Source: Diploptera punctata (lineage: Eukaryota > Arthropoda > Insecta > Blattodea > Blaberidae). From it: DNA of 64,000 nt. Under the pieces are notes generated by a model. That model saw only the letters and a program-made list of their open reading frames with translations, searched no databases and was not told the DNA's origin. The DNA lies in the NCBI GenBank assembly GCA_030220185.1, contig JASPKZ010007432.1:124001-188000 (forward strand), in the 5' to 3' direction. Positions 22,015 through 32,790 of this stretch are shown here, one piece after another (within the stretch, counting starts at the first letter, position 1; every line of letters starts with the position of its first letter). A program made the position numbers and the translations under genes.

Positions 22015-22068
22015 CCATGTGAAATAAAGTGTATTATATAACAAAGTATTAACAAAAGTTGTACTCAC

Positions 22069-22249
22069 TTGAGTGCTTCCTGAATGTGTTTTCTTGTATG
22101 TACAATGTATTTTAGAGGTTGCACAACACCACTGTTAATCATATCTTGCATTCCCGATTGTAAAGCTTTCTTCCATTCTGAAGGTATGTTGAATAAATTC
22201 TCTACTGATACTCCAAAGAATGCTACATTTCTTAGGAAAACTTCCATTC
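22069..22249 (-). CDS. FAS-like gene, exon 6 in window: ER C-terminal part
   Basis: Exon of 181 bases (acceptor TTTAG|GAATGG, donor CTCAA|GTGAGT). Joined to the previous exon it reads NNPLG-MEVFLRNVAFFGV, the highly conserved FAS segment after the NADPH site. Then follow an EWKKALQSGMQDMINSGVV helix and QPLKYIVHTRKHIQEAL. Residue order and length match other animal FAS proteins without gaps. It is entered in phase 1 and left in phase 2. Confidence 0.9.
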
Positions 22250-22319
22250 CTAAAACAAAACATTTCAATACTTTTAAAATTCATTACAAAACATCGTTGA
22301 AGTCACTATGTAAAATTAG

Positions 22320-22428
22320 AAATATAAAATAGATACCTGAGATCTCAATCGTCCACATTTTATAGCCTTATAAAGATGAGGATGATTAAGATCTCAGGTA
22401 CCTGTACCTATTTTATATTTTAAATTTA
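22320..22428. repeat. Short foldback (palindrome)
   Basis: 'aaatagatacctgagatct' and its inverted partner 'agatctcaggtacctgtacc' are about 50 bases apart and end in 'tattttatattt'. It is probably another mini foldback, but no leader or TSD was resolved. Confidence 0.5.
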
Positions 22429-22504
22429 ATAAAACATTTGTCTATCATAATACAATGTTAATACTTTCGATATTCCATAAAATTTGATTATTAAATAATT
22501 TTTA

Positions 22505-23480
22505 TTATATAGATGAACAGATTAATAAACAAATGGAGGAAAGCACAACGAGGATGTATACCCATCAATAGGAACCTCAAACTCAATGCTATTCTTTTTG
22601 CAGATGATTTAGCTCTTCTGGCACTTTCCGAAAATGATTTGCAACGATAAATTTATAATTTACAAAAAATAGCTGCCAAATTTAATATGGAAATATCAAT
22701 TATCAAAACTAAAATTATGGCATTTCATGGGAAGGACCCCATACAAAGTAAAATCTGTCTACAGAATAAAATTTTAGAGAGATCTAATCAATTTAAATAT
22801 CTTGCTTGGATATTATCTATCTGGGATGAAAAGGATATCCCTGAAAAAATTACTAGTTATAATAAAAGTTTGGGAATTATTAATCAAATTATGAAACCAT
22901 CCCTTGTACAAAAAAACACCAGATTATGTTTATATAACACTTTGGCTAGACCACTGTAGACCTGTAGTGAAGCATGAACACTAAAAAGACAACATGAAAG
23001 CAGAATAACGGCTTGTGAAATGAGATTCATGTCCAGAACAGCGGGTTACACCACATGGGATTGGAAAAGGAACACCAATATCTTAAAAGAATTGAAGACT
23101 ACTCCAATTTTGGAATATATTAAACAGTACTAACTAATTAAGTTATGTAGATAGGAAATAACACTATGAGGTTTTTTAATATTGTTTTATTTTTTATTAT
23201 TTCACTCACCTCATACTTCATAATTCATAGCATGTCACAAAAGATGTGAAGAAACCCAGGGTCTGCTATGAATTATGAAGTATGAGGTGAGTGAAATAAT
23301 AAAAAATAAACAATAGTACTAACTAAATTGGAAACACCATTTTGAAAGAATGAGTTCAAATTGGATCCCCAAAGTTGTAAATAATTATATACCAAGAGAA
23401 CAAAGATCTCTGGGCCGTCCTATGAAACGCTGGAGGGAAAATTTTCTATAGGATCATAACAGGCCTTGGATGGAAGAAGA
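22505..23480 (+). mobile_element. RTE-like LINE fragment with RT motif
   Basis: Encodes LFADDLALLALSEND near 22600 (RT catalytic FADD) and ITSYNKSLGIINQIMKPSL. The family C-terminal tail follows (CEMRFMSRTAGYTTWDWKRN, SLGRPMKRWRENFL), with stops and (GAA)n at the end. Interrupted at 23138-23314 by a PLE-3 mini foldback. Confidence 0.8.
23126..23326. mobile_element. PLE-3 mini foldback with exact 12-bp TSD
   Basis: TSD AGTACTAACTAA at 23126-23137 and 23315-23326. The coding frame of the host LINE (KQYQLNWKHH) is restored if the insert and one TSD copy are removed. The 177-bp insert is leader + inverted 3' end + sense 3' end, with the hammerhead partly lost at the centre. Confidence 0.9.
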
Positions 23481-23559
23481 AGAAGAATAATTAATGAATT
23501 AATAATTTAAATTGATTAGATACTTTAAATTGGAAAATTTCCTAATTAAGCATCCATAA

Positions 23560-23790
23560 AACACAGTAAGGGCATGTGGCATGATTGGGAATGAAAGAGG
23601 GAGACACAAACTTATTGTAAGAAAGCACTCCACAGATAGGTGAAAAATGAGATTGAGAGTATAAATCATGATTAAATGGATTTTACATGGAATGATTGTT
23701 AAATAATAGCTCAGGATAGAGGAGTATGAAGAACTTATGTGCACACAGCCATGAACCTCCACACCAGATAGTGCCAGTGAGTTAGTTTTA
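23560..23790 (+). mobile_element. LINE 3' remnant
   Basis: Same tail family as 1031-1262 ('gccagtgagttagtt' at the end, 'acatggaatgattgttaa' body). Strongly decayed. Confidence 0.5.
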
Positions 23791-23901
23791 TCATTACAAT
23801 ATAACTTTTATAAGATTCATGACGTGTTCCATTGAGGTATTATTCAAAATTAATATAAAATTATGGAATATTCACCTGAAAGGTCCGTCTCCTCAACTTA
23901 A

Positions 23902-24142
23902 CCTTTTCACTGCTGAGATATTTCCAGCCTTTAAAACCCTCCTTGCTCAATGCAGGGAGAAATATTGAAAAAGTTTATTTAGGTTCCTAAGAGATGGCAG
24001 TATATGCCTGATTAGTTTGAAAGCAATGCAATACGTATTATATAACTAGCAGGCATTTGAAGTTGAGAATGGATATACACACCCATAGCACGGCAAGCAT
24101 TTTCTTTGCCAACGCATATACCTGTTCATAGCAGTGTAAAGG
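23902..24142. mobile_element. piggyBac-type MITE with TTAA duplication
   Basis: Flanked by TTAA at 23898-23901 and 24143-24146. The inverted ends are CCTTTTCACTGCT and, reverse-complemented, CCTTTACACTGCT. 241 bp, non-coding. Confidence 0.8.
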
Positions 24143-24159
24143 TTAATTAATCATTTAAC

Positions 24160-24200
24160 TGTAGCGCTTTCGGGACTTGTCCCATCATTGGTAGGATTCA
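24160..24200 (-). ncRNA. Hammerhead-like motif, PLE-12 left arm
   Basis: Degenerate core ending ATGA plus T, stem II GGGAC/GTCCC, GAAA, stem III AGCGCT, triplet CTA. Confidence 0.45.
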
Positions 24201-24562
24201 AAACTGGTGTTTCACTGAAGATCTGGTAGAGGGGGTTGCATGTATTGGGTTCGTTTTTGTTTATCAGGCTGTCGTTGTTGTGAGCTGCTTTCATGATTTC
24301 CATCTCTTCGAGTACGTTTATCTTCGCTGGATTATTTTCTCTGTGCATTATGCAAAACACGTTATCCATGAAGGACATCACATGTTAAATATTGAAAACA
24401 CCCTAACAGTAATGCACAGAGAAAATAATCCAGCGAAGATAAACGTACTCGAAGAAATAGAAATCATGAAAGCAGCTCACAACAACGACAGCCTGATAAA
24501 CGAAAACGAACCCAATACATGCAACCCCCTCTACCAGATCTTCAGTGAAACACCAGTTTTGA

Positions 24563-24602
24563 ATCCTGCCGACGATGGGACAAGTCCCGAAAGTGCTACA
24601 GT
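24563..24602 (+). ncRNA. Hammerhead-like motif, PLE-12 right arm
   Basis: CCGACGA (U4 to C) plus T, perfect stem II GGGAC/GTCCC, GAAA, stem III AG/CT around TG, triplet CTA. Confidence 0.5.
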
Positions 24603-24837
24603 TAAATGATTAATTAAGTTGAGGAGACGGACCTTTCAGGTGAATATTCCATAATTTTATATTAACATTACAATACAGTAAAAAATACATGAACATATTC
24701 CTAAGTCTTAATGTGCCCTTGACAGACCCAATGTTTTTTGGTCTTCCTTTGCTTCTGAATCCTTTAGGTTGATACAATAAAGCTTTGTTCGGTAGTAGGT
24801 TTTGGTCCATTCACTCTAAATAATCCCGACAATTAAT

Positions 24838-27243
24838 ATGACTATTTAACTCATGCCCCAAATGGGAGTCAATGACCAATCACGTTTCAATGATTTCTGT
24901 TTTACAACCAATCAGAGTCGTGTTTCACGAAATATTTATCAGTGTTATAATTACCATATTAACCCATTGGAGACTTTTAACGAGTCTCCCTCGTGAGCAG
25001 GTAGAAAGACCAAACAGCTCAACAACGACCTACACTCGTTATTGTGCTAAATACCACCACTACAAGAAGTTGGCACTCTCTTTAGTGATTAAAGTTTTCT
25101 GTTCGCCGTCTGTAAAATGTTTTGCAAGTTTATATAAAGCATATATGTAGGACTAGTATATTGTAGAGTTTATTATAGAAATAATTTATAGAATAATTTA
25201 CTTTTTAGGTACTTATGATGGTAATATATATATGTAGATACAATGTTTTATTTTTCGAATATCATGGCTGGTAATATATTTTTTTTAGAAATACCCCTGA
25301 TGAAGTGAAGGCCTATTTTACAGTATAAGTCAAGATAGAAAACCTAACATAAAACGGTTCTGGAACAATAGACCAATTTTATAAATGCCCATTTACAGCA
25401 AAACTGTGCCTTTCAAAAGTTTATTCCTAATTTCGATGTTTCTTCACTTCAAAGACAATGAATTCTTAATTAGAGATGACAGAATTTACTAAATTAGACC
25501 TGCTGTAGAGTATTTGAATACAACATTTCTGTCCTTGTATGTTCAAAGTGAAGACATTTCACTTGAAAAATCTCTTACGAAATTACGAATTAGACTGGCT
25601 TACGATCAGTTCAAAATCTGTAATCGGAATAAAACGGCGCGATTTGGAATAAAATATTAGAAATTGTGCGATACCTCTTCGGGATATGATCCAAATAAAC
25701 ACTGAACGAGATGCACCAGAAAATTCAGATTTTACTGTAAATTAGAGTGCAGTCCTAGAATTAGCAAATCCGTCGTAGACAAAGGTTACACATTACAATT
25801 AGACAACTTGAGTTCTCCTAATTTATTTTTTAGAGCTCAATAGACGAGAGACATATTAGGGACAGTAAAATCTAACAGAAGAAACATACCTATGGATTTA
25901 GTGAACATCAAATTAAAAAAAAAAAAAAAGGAGAGGTAACATTATCTAGTCGTAGACTTCCTGCATTGAAGTGGAAAGATAGGAAATACGTTTATTATTA
26001 TCATCAAAACACGAAAATGCCGACATCACTGTCACCAGTAAGAAGCAATGGAAGAATAAAGGCAGATAACAAGAAGAAAAATTCACAGAGGCTAAATGTA
26101 TTCTAGAATACAATACAGAAAAATTGCTTTTTTACATTATCGATAATTTGAGAAGAACTTTCTATGATTTGATAATGTATAGGTCTATGCTTTTATATAT
26201 TTAATTTCATTTATTTTTATAATATACTGTATTGTATATTCTTCTTATTTTTACAGTTCCTGTTAGAGCATATGATTCATGTTTACTTCAAATTTAATGA
26301 CCAAGAAATGTTAGTAAAGGACGGTTTTTGAAAGGTTTGTCAACTTTCACAGCCTTCAAACTAACAATAAATAACGGTTAAATTACACAAAAGAGGGTTG
26401 TAAGCAGCCACTTTCCTTTGCAATTCTTAAAAGTACAAAATACTACAAGAAAAAACAGGGGTAAACAAATTATCTGAAATTCATAAGTTCTGAGACGCAG
26501 AACGCATGATCTGGGTATTCTGATTTAAAACCCAGTGCAGCGCTGAGGTGATTTAAATGGGTTTCCAGTGAACGTACCAGGCGATTTAAACGTGTCTTCA
26601 ATGGGTTAAAGAAAGCTCCTCCTTTTTAATATTCTGAACAGGTCTGACCATTATTTTGCAGTGACTGAGCCTGTGAGAAATACGGCTACCAGATTGTATA
26701 CATAGTGCATGAATGTCAACACATGCCACATGCGGGAGTTAATATAAAAACATTTGTAGCAATTGATTATACCACCAAAAAAAGAAACCACTTTTTGCAC
26801 TTTCTTAAATGTATTTTTTTCACAGGTAACAATCCAGAAAAATATAATTGTCATATGTACATCATACGACATCAGAAATGAATTAATATACAGTTTGATG
26901 TGTTTCATTTTTTCTCCACTAGAGAGCATTCTTACAATATTGCGTTCCTTTGGCAATAAATAGTATGATCTGGTTGCAGTGATAAACAAAAGAAGCAGTA
27001 GAAGCGTACCTATCGTTTCTCATTTGTTTTCAAACATCGCCGTTTACATTAAATATATAAATATTTTAAAATAACTATAGTTAAATAATGATTTGTGAGT
27101 AAACAGCTTAATTTTATTCGTTAAATAGTCCTAACAAATGCCACTCTTGATTTCCAAATTAACTAGATAAATTCACTCCTCACTTCGTGAGTCGTGAATT
27201 TATCGATAATTTGGAAATCACTCGTGGCATTACTTATGATAAG
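24838..27243. repeat. Dispersed repeat R2, copy 2, split by piggyBac
   Basis: R2 text runs 24838-24962 and continues at 26606-27243. The uninterrupted copy at 27712-28160 shows 'ccatattaaagaaagctcc' at the split point, so the TTAA there is the piggyBac target. The 3' block holds a hairpin (about 27150-27230, 'tagataaattcactcctcac' with its complement). Confidence 0.75.
24963..26605 (+). pseudogene. piggyBac element with decayed transposase
   Basis: TTAA at 24959-24962 and 26606-26609; ends CCCATTGGAGAC and, inverted, CCCATTGAAGAC. Forward-strand translations with stops show transposase segments: FKDNEFLIRDDR near 25450, then VVDKGYTLQLDNLSSPNLFF (25770-25830), then RDILGTVKSNRRNIP, LKKKKGEVT and ALKWKDRKYVYYY near 25980. 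Many frameshifts and an A-run make it inactive. Confidence 0.8.
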
Positions 27244-27349
27244 TCTGAATAGCTTCTATAAAGATTGTGACTCTTAAGGTTGCCCTTATGTCTGTGTTTT
27301 TTTTTTCTTTTTGTTTAGTCTAGTTAAATAATGATGTAGTAAATTTTTT

Positions 27350-27500
27350 TCTCTTATATATGCATTTAGATTGGAGTTTCTCAGATAGCTCACTTGGTAG
27401 AGCATTCGCCTACATTGCAAAAGGTCCTGAGTTCAAACTCCAGTCTGAGCATATAATTTTTCTCTTCAAATATAACTTATCCATCATTGAGATGTATGAA
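27350..27500 (+). mobile_element. tRNA-bearing element copy
   Basis: 'tagctcacttggtagagca' (A box) and 'gagttcaaactccagtctga' (B box), then 'tctcttcaaatataacttat'. Confidence 0.65.
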
Positions 27501-27711
27501 ATGAATAAAAAAAACATGAAATTGTAAAACAAATTTACTTTAAATTCAACAATGAATTCTGTACACAAAAAGATGGATTTCAGACATCAGGAATCCTCTT
27601 AGAAATGTTGCTACAACATTTAGATGATAAAAATGTTGATAAATTTAAAGAACAATTCAATATTAAATTAATTACAAGATATCTGGACGACTTTTTAATA
27701 ATATACAACAA

Positions 27712-28160
27712 TGACTATTTAACTCATGCCCCAAATGGGAGTCAACGACCAATCACGTTTCAATGATTTCTGTTTTACAACCAATCAGAGTCGTGTTTCA
27801 CCAAATATTTATCAGTGTTATAATTACCATATTAAAGAAAGCTCCTCCTTACAATATTGCGTTCCTTTGGCAATAAATAGTATGATCTGGTTGCAGTGAT
27901 AAACAAAAGAAGCAGTAGAAGCGTACCTATCGTTTCTCATTTGTTTTCAAACATCGCCGTTTACATTAAATATATAAACATTTTAAAATAACTATAGTTA
28001 AATAATGATTTGTGAGTAAACAGCTTAATTTTATTCGTTAAATAGTCCTGACAAATGCCACTCTTGATTTCCAAATTCTCTAGATAAATTCACTCCTCAC
28101 TTCGTGAGTCGTGAATTTATCGATAATTTGGAAATCACTCGTGGCATTACTTATGATAAT
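27712..28160. repeat. Dispersed repeat R2, copy 3 (no piggyBac)
   Basis: Same text as 24838-24962 joined directly to a shortened 26606-27243, ending in the 'cactcctcacttcgtgagtc' hairpin. It interrupts the PLE-11 RT frame. Confidence 0.75.
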
Positions 28161-28299
28161 TCCATGCATACTCAGATCAGACATCAATTTTTCTTCTTAT
28201 CGTTAATTACAATAGTTTACTTGTATACATTAATTTATTTATTTCAATCATTTTAAGAAAGTTAAATAAATTACAAAACTTCTTCTTCTTCCTTTCATG

Positions 28300-28750
28300 T
28301 GATAAACCTAGTGGTCTGTTACGGTCTCAATCCAATGGTCTGTTACGGTCTCTGCCCAATGATCTCTTGTCTGGTACTGGTAATTTATGATTTGACATGG
28401 TATTCTTGTTCTGCTCATTCTTCTTACGTGAGATTTCCAGTTGTTTCTGTATTTTTGCACATATTCCATGATTGATTCTATTTGTAATTCTTTGAGAATC
28501 TCAGAATCCCTTTTATGGTCTGTTCTTGAGTAACCTGCAGTACGTCTCATAAATTTCATTTCTGCTGCAGTTAGTCTTAGTTCATCTACGCTGTGAATTG
28601 TCCAGGCCTCACTGCTGTAATATAACATGGGTCTGGCCAGTGTTTTATAAATTCTAGTTCGTGTGTGTTGCTGTATTGTTTTTGGCAACCTGCCTAAAAC
28701 AAATGGGACTCTGGGGACCGAGCCATGGTGGTAAAACCGTTCCATCAAGA
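28300..28750 (-). mobile_element. LINE C-terminal fragment
   Basis: Minus-strand frame 28748-28308: KTLARPMLYYSSEAWTI, EMKFMRRTAGYSRTDHKRD, KYRNNWKSHVRRMSRTRIP. It is related to, but distinct from, the (GAA)n-tailed LINE family. The adjacent 'agaggcctaagatggcaacc' (about 28785) recurs near 43850. Confidence 0.7.
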
Positions 28751-28925
28751 TACAGAGTAAATGCTGTAATCATAATCAAACCTGTCCAGAGGCCTAAGAT
28801 GGCAACCCCACCACTGGACTTGCTCACTTCAGGACAGTAACCTGTTGTGAGGACTTACCTTACTAAAAAGTCTCAAAGAAAAAGTAAAAAAATGCAAAAC
28901 TTAATTTATAAATTGTACAATTACT

Positions 28926-29327
28926 GAAAAAACACCAGGTTACGTTTATATAACACTTTGGCTAGACCAGTGTTGACCTATGGTAGTGAAGCATGGACAC
29001 TAAAAAGACAACATGAAAGCAGAATAACGGCTTGTGAAATGAGATTCATGCACAGAACAGCGTGTTACACCAGATGGGATTGGAAAAGGAACACCGATAT
29101 CTTAAAAGAATTGAAGACTACGCCAATTTTGGAATATATTAAACAGTACCAACTAAATTGGAAACACCATCTTGAAAGAATGAGTTCAAATCAGATCCCC
29201 AGAGCTGTTTATAATTATATACCAAGAGGACGAAGATCTCTGGGTCATCCTATGAAACGCTGGAGGGAAAATTTTCTATAGGATCGTAACAGGCCTTGGC
29301 CTAATACTTGGAAGGAAGAAGAAGAAG
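28926..29327 (+). mobile_element. RTE-like LINE 3' fragment with 9-bp TSD
   Basis: TSD ACAATTACT at 28917-28925 and 29328-29336. 107-residue frame ARPVLTYGSEAWTLKRQHES ... GHPMKRWRENFL, (GAA)n tail. Confidence 0.82.
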
Positions 29328-29638
29328 ACAATTACTCAAGAAATGGAAATCAATAATTCAATTCAATATCTAGATTTCACAATCACCAAAAATCTAAATC
29401 AGGATCTACAGAAAACTACCAGCAATGCAAATTCATACATGAAAAATTCAGACACACTTTTCAATAAAAGTAAACACCTTATCAGCCTTATAAATAGAGT
29501 GATAAAGTTAACGTTAAACAAAGTAAATTACAGTAAGGAACTAAATTACACAAAAACCTTGACACTCAAAAATGGATATAATCAAGAAACAATTAACAAA
29601 TAAGTAAGAAAACAAAAATTAAATACAAAATAACAAAT

Positions 29639-29921
29639 ATAACCAAACTTATATTTCAATTAATATTGGGAAGTAAACATTATGAGGTTATATCATTAAT
29701 AGTGAGTGGAGAACATATTTTAATCGACTCACCTCATACATTTTCAAACTTCTTTGATACTGATGGTTTCAGACAAAATCATTTCCTTCTTCCACTCATG
29801 GAAGCCATGACTGAAGAAGGACATGATTTTGTCTGAAACCGTCGGTATCAAAGAAGTTTGAAAATGTATGAGGTGAGTCGATTAAAATATGTTCTCCACT
29901 CACTATTAATAACCAAACTTA
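29639..29921. mobile_element. PLE-1 foldback with 13-bp TSD
   Basis: TSD ATAACCAAACTTA at 29639-29651 and 29909-29921. 257-bp insert: leader (GGGAAGTAAACATTATGAGG), inverted 3' end, short centre near 29803, sense 3' end. Confidence 0.88.
29807..29850 (+). ncRNA. Hammerhead-ribozyme-like motif, PLE-1
   Basis: Stem I TGA/TCA, core CTGAAGA, extra A, stem II GGACA/TGTCT, GAAA, stem III ACC/GGT with loop GTC, cleavage triplet GTA. The inverted arm at about 29755-29794 carries a degraded copy. Confidence 0.7.
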
Positions 29922-30166
29922 ATAAATTAATTAATTAAAATTACAATAATTGGCTAAGCCTTATGTATTCAGGAAACAAAACTACAAAATTTGTCAAAAC
30001 AATTAAGAAGCATGGCAAAAATATAAAAACAGCTTACAAAACCAACAATAAATTAAACAATATTATCTCATTCATAGTTAAATATGGGAAATAACATTAT
30101 GATGTTCTTATTCATAAAGAATGAGTCATTTTTTTATATCTTACCTTGTAATTTATGACTTCTTAA

Positions 30167-30216
30167 ACACAGGAACTGTAGTTTTCTGAGGAAACATCCC
30201 TCCCATTTTCAATTGA
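30167..30216 (-). ncRNA. Hammerhead-like motif, PLE-6 left arm
   Basis: TTGAAAA-T-GGGAG...CTC with degraded junction and AAAAC, stem III around ACTACAGT. Confidence 0.45.
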
Positions 30217-30605
30217 CATTATGACTACCAGATTTTCGTTGGAATCTCCATCGATAATGTTGACATCTGGTGTTGATTTGATGAACTTTGAGATTAGGTC
30301 CTGTTCATCAGAAATTTCGAGATTCATGGATTTAAATTTGTTCTTCTGAATATATAACTTTTTCAAACTGTCAATTCTAAAGGTTTTTCCGAATGTTTTA
30401 GAAGTTTGGCCGAAAAACATTTCTAAAGAATTGGAAAAACCTTTAGAATTGACTTTTGGGAGAAAATATATATTCAGAAGAACAAATTTAAATCCATGAA
30501 TTTCGAAATTCCTGATGAATGGGACCTGATCTTGAAGTTCATCAAGTCAACACCAGATGGCAACATTATCATTGGAGATTCCAACAAAAATCCGGTAGTC
30601 ATAAT

Positions 30606-30656
30606 GTCGGTTGAAAATGGGAGAGATGTTTCCTCTTGAAAACTGCAGTTCCCATG
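30606..30656 (+). ncRNA. Hammerhead-like motif, PLE-6 right arm
   Basis: Core TTGAAAA, extra T, stem II GGGAG/CTCTT (two G-U), GAAA, stem III AAC/GTT, then C. Confidence 0.6.
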
Positions 30657-31164
30657 TTTAAGAAGACATACACTATGAGGTAAGATATAAAAAATTACTT
30701 ATTCTTCATGAATAGTATCTCAAACAAAATACAAGACACCAACATATAAGAAAATAAAGGATTTACAAACTTATGCAATAGTTGTGACACATTTTATGTT
30801 GGCATAACCACCAGAAATTTGGATACATGATTCAACAAGGATTTTAAACATTTTAAATACTACAACGAGGGAAAATCAAATTTTACAAAACACATCACTT
30901 TAATATAATTGACAATGTACTTTTCAATGAAACACAGAGATTGTAATAACTATAAAATAAACATCCTATAAGGAATAGAAATCTTGAAGAAGTGAGAAAT
31001 GGGAAACCTTCTTAATGAGAACACACCCAACAACCTCAACTATCTATACAAAGTGCTCATTAAAAAATGTTAGTCCTAATCATCTGATGAAGATGGGAAA
31101 ACAAGTTCTGAAAGGCCTAGAATATTTTTATGGAATTTTACATATTAGGTACAAGTTTTACTAT

Positions 31165-31470
31165 TTTAACTTTTTAAATCAGATGTAAAAAGAACAATTA
31201 AGTCTGATAGACTATGATGGGCAGGGCATGTGGCACAAAGGGGGAATAAAGAGAGGCATAGAAACTTTTCTTAGGAAATCCAGAGGAAAAGCACCAACTA
31301 GGTAGGCCATGAATGAGGTGGAAGAATAGCATTAACCATAATCTGAGGGAGGTGAATTATATAGGGAATCGTTGAAAAAATTAATTCAGAATAGAGATGT
31401 ATGAAGAGCTTATGTCTGCATGGTCATGAACCTTCATGATTGATAGTATCAGTGAGTTAGTTAGTGTTAC
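31165..31470 (+). mobile_element. LINE 3' remnant
   Basis: 'ctatgatgggcagggcatgt', 'aggtaggccatgaatgaggt' and the final 'agtgagttagttagtg' match 1031-1262. Stops throughout. Confidence 0.65.
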
Positions 31471-31551
31471 TTCCTATTGATTTATTTTAATGATCTTGAC
31501 CTAATGATGCAGTACATGTATCTATGAATAGATATATTTGAATGTACTAGC

Positions 31552-31577
31552 ACTATTATTATTATTATTATTATTAC

Positions 31578-31641
<64 letters not shown>
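31552..31641. repeat. (ATT)n microsatellite
   Basis: About 29 trinucleotide units with one interruption. Confidence 0.97.
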
Positions 31642-31779
31642 TAATATCCAAAATTTATAAACCCTATTTCATCTAAGGTACATTAGGATTATAATTTGTT
31701 AAAAAGTTGTGTGAGTCATTATATAATTATAGATATAAAAAATAAAATTAAAGATTTTTTATGAACTTTATTTTATTTT

Positions 31780-32162
31780 ATTTTTTTTTCTCAAATGCCC
31801 CAGGTTTGTCTTTCGACATTCCTGGTTTCTCTCCTGGCATGGCATACTTGTAACCCACTTCTGAGGTTGGGGAGCCTGGAAGGCAGGGTTACGTTGCCCC
31901 GATGATATGATGATAATGGTGCGCCAGGAGAGTCCCTAATCCTAAGCTTAACCTAAGATGAATATGAATTATGATGATTGCGATGGCCATATGATTTTCG
32001 GACACCGTTTGGGCCTTAAAGTTTTCCTGACATTTGTCTTACAGGTGAGGAAAAACCCCGATAAAAACCTCACCCAGAAAAACTGTCCCGACCGGGGATC
32101 GAACCCAGGCCCGCTGCGTGACAAGGCAGCACGCTACCCCGAGACCACAGCGGTGGACTGAA
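31780..32162 (-). mobile_element. tRNA-derived SINE (family S1)
   Basis: On the minus strand the head reads GGTCTCGGGGTAGCGTGCTG (A-box side) and GGGTTCGATCCCCGG (B box). Then come a GGGTGAGG body and a CGATGG/GATGAT-rich 3' part. Copies at 42698-43071, 53400-53738 and 60836-61214. Confidence 0.85.
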
Positions 32163-32174
32163 CTTTATTTATAA

Positions 32175-32410
32175 AAACATTAAAAAGTCAGTAGTTCTTT
32201 TTCTGTCATAAGCACTTCTGTAATGGATAGTTCACTTAAACATGCAGTGTTATTTAGAAGACATGAGAATTTGAATCTTTCGTTCCAGAACAAAAGACAA
32301 TCAAAGATAATATGTTCAACGCTTTGGTTGCCAATACCACAATTACTAGCACTATTAGCATTTATAAAAAAACTTTGAGAAGTAATGTTATAAGGTAAAT
32401 AATACAATCA
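32175..32410 (-). mobile_element. LINE RT C-terminal remnant with zinc knuckle
   Basis: Minus frame: ASNCGIGNQSVEHIIFDCLL then FWNERFKF. The Cys...SVEHIIFDC spacing is the usual end of I/Jockey-type LINE ORF2. Confidence 0.6.
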
Positions 32411-32589
32411 AAATATGAATTCAAAATTTTACACATAATCTCATAAAATAAGAACCGCTCACCTGGACTCAATTCTCAACTAAGTCAGAATTTAACTTAT
32501 TTTAATGAGGTGAGTAGTAAAATTTCCAATTCATATTTTCACTTTATTAAAACCATCATGTCTATAAATGTTTTGTATTGTGTACTTAC

Positions 32590-32782
32590 CCAAAGGATTA
32601 TTTTTTTCAAGATCATTCCTTGCTAAATGAACAAATCGACTGTGTGTACTAAGGCACTGTAAATAGTCATTTATGTTTTTTCCACTGATAGTGTTCAAAA
32701 TTATATTGACGCCTCTCCCTTTTGTCATCAGAAGCACTTCCTTGTTACATTGTTTCAATCTTATAATATGGTTTTCCTGCAT
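32590..32782 (-). CDS. FAS-like gene, exon 5 in window: ER NADPH/substrate core
   Basis: Exon of 193 bases (acceptor TACAG|ATGCAG, donor TTTGG|GTAAGT; enters in phase 0, leaves in phase 1). MTKGRGVNIILNTISG matches the conserved FAS T-x-GRGV-[DN]-[LI]-[VI]-LN-S segment, and CLSTHSRFVHLARNDLEKNN matches CL..HGRF-[LV]-E-[IL]-GK-x-D-[LI]. The usual Gly-Lys of that segment reads Ala-Arg here. A second in-frame AG six bases on (ATGCAG|GAA) could be used instead and would drop two residues. Confidence 0.88.
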
Positions 32783-32790
32783 CTGTATAA

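Larger units (their letters stand above)
23851..24667. mobile_element. PLE-12 foldback interrupted by a MITE
   Basis: The right arm (about 24400-24667) encodes a GIY-YIG C-terminal tail (MHRENNPAKINVLEEIEIMK, NTCNPLYQIFSETPVLNP). The left arm (23851-23897 plus 24147-24380) is its inverted copy. A MITE sits in the left arm only, and the right arm shows the matching empty site. Hammerhead-like motifs occur in both arms. Confidence 0.75.
30059..30722. mobile_element. PLE-6 foldback with 12-bp TSD
   Basis: TSD AATAKTATCTCA at 30059-30070 and 30711-30722. Leader ending CATTATGATG, inverted arm (about 30120-30420), then sense arm. The arms encode a degraded PLE C-terminus: minus-strand RIDSLKKLYIQKNKFKSMNL and EISDEQDLISKFI. 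Confidence 0.82.
27490..31130 (+). mobile_element. PLE-11 copy shredded by later insertions
   Basis: RT pieces lie in order on the plus strand: VKQIYFKFNNEFCTQKDGF and LITRYLDDFLIIYNND (27510-27711), EMEINNSIQYLDFTITKN (29343-29600), KTTKFVKTIKKHGKNIK (about 29980-30050), then the GIY-YIG segment CNSCDTFYVGITTRNLDT (about 30775-30830) and a tail ending in a weak hammerhead-like motif. Between them sit R2 (27712-28160), LINE pieces, a PLE-1 foldback (29652-29908) and a PLE-6 foldback (30071-30712). Confidence 0.75.

Noticed and set aside
28690..28748. Real start of a 146-residue protein on the minus strand
   Set aside because: The N-terminal residues are unrelated to the LINE tail that follows; the ATG is fortuitous.
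31081..31121. Hammerhead motif in PLE-11 (CTGATGA...GAAAGGCCTA)
   Set aside because: Core and GAAA are present but stem II does not pair convincingly; left out of the feature list.
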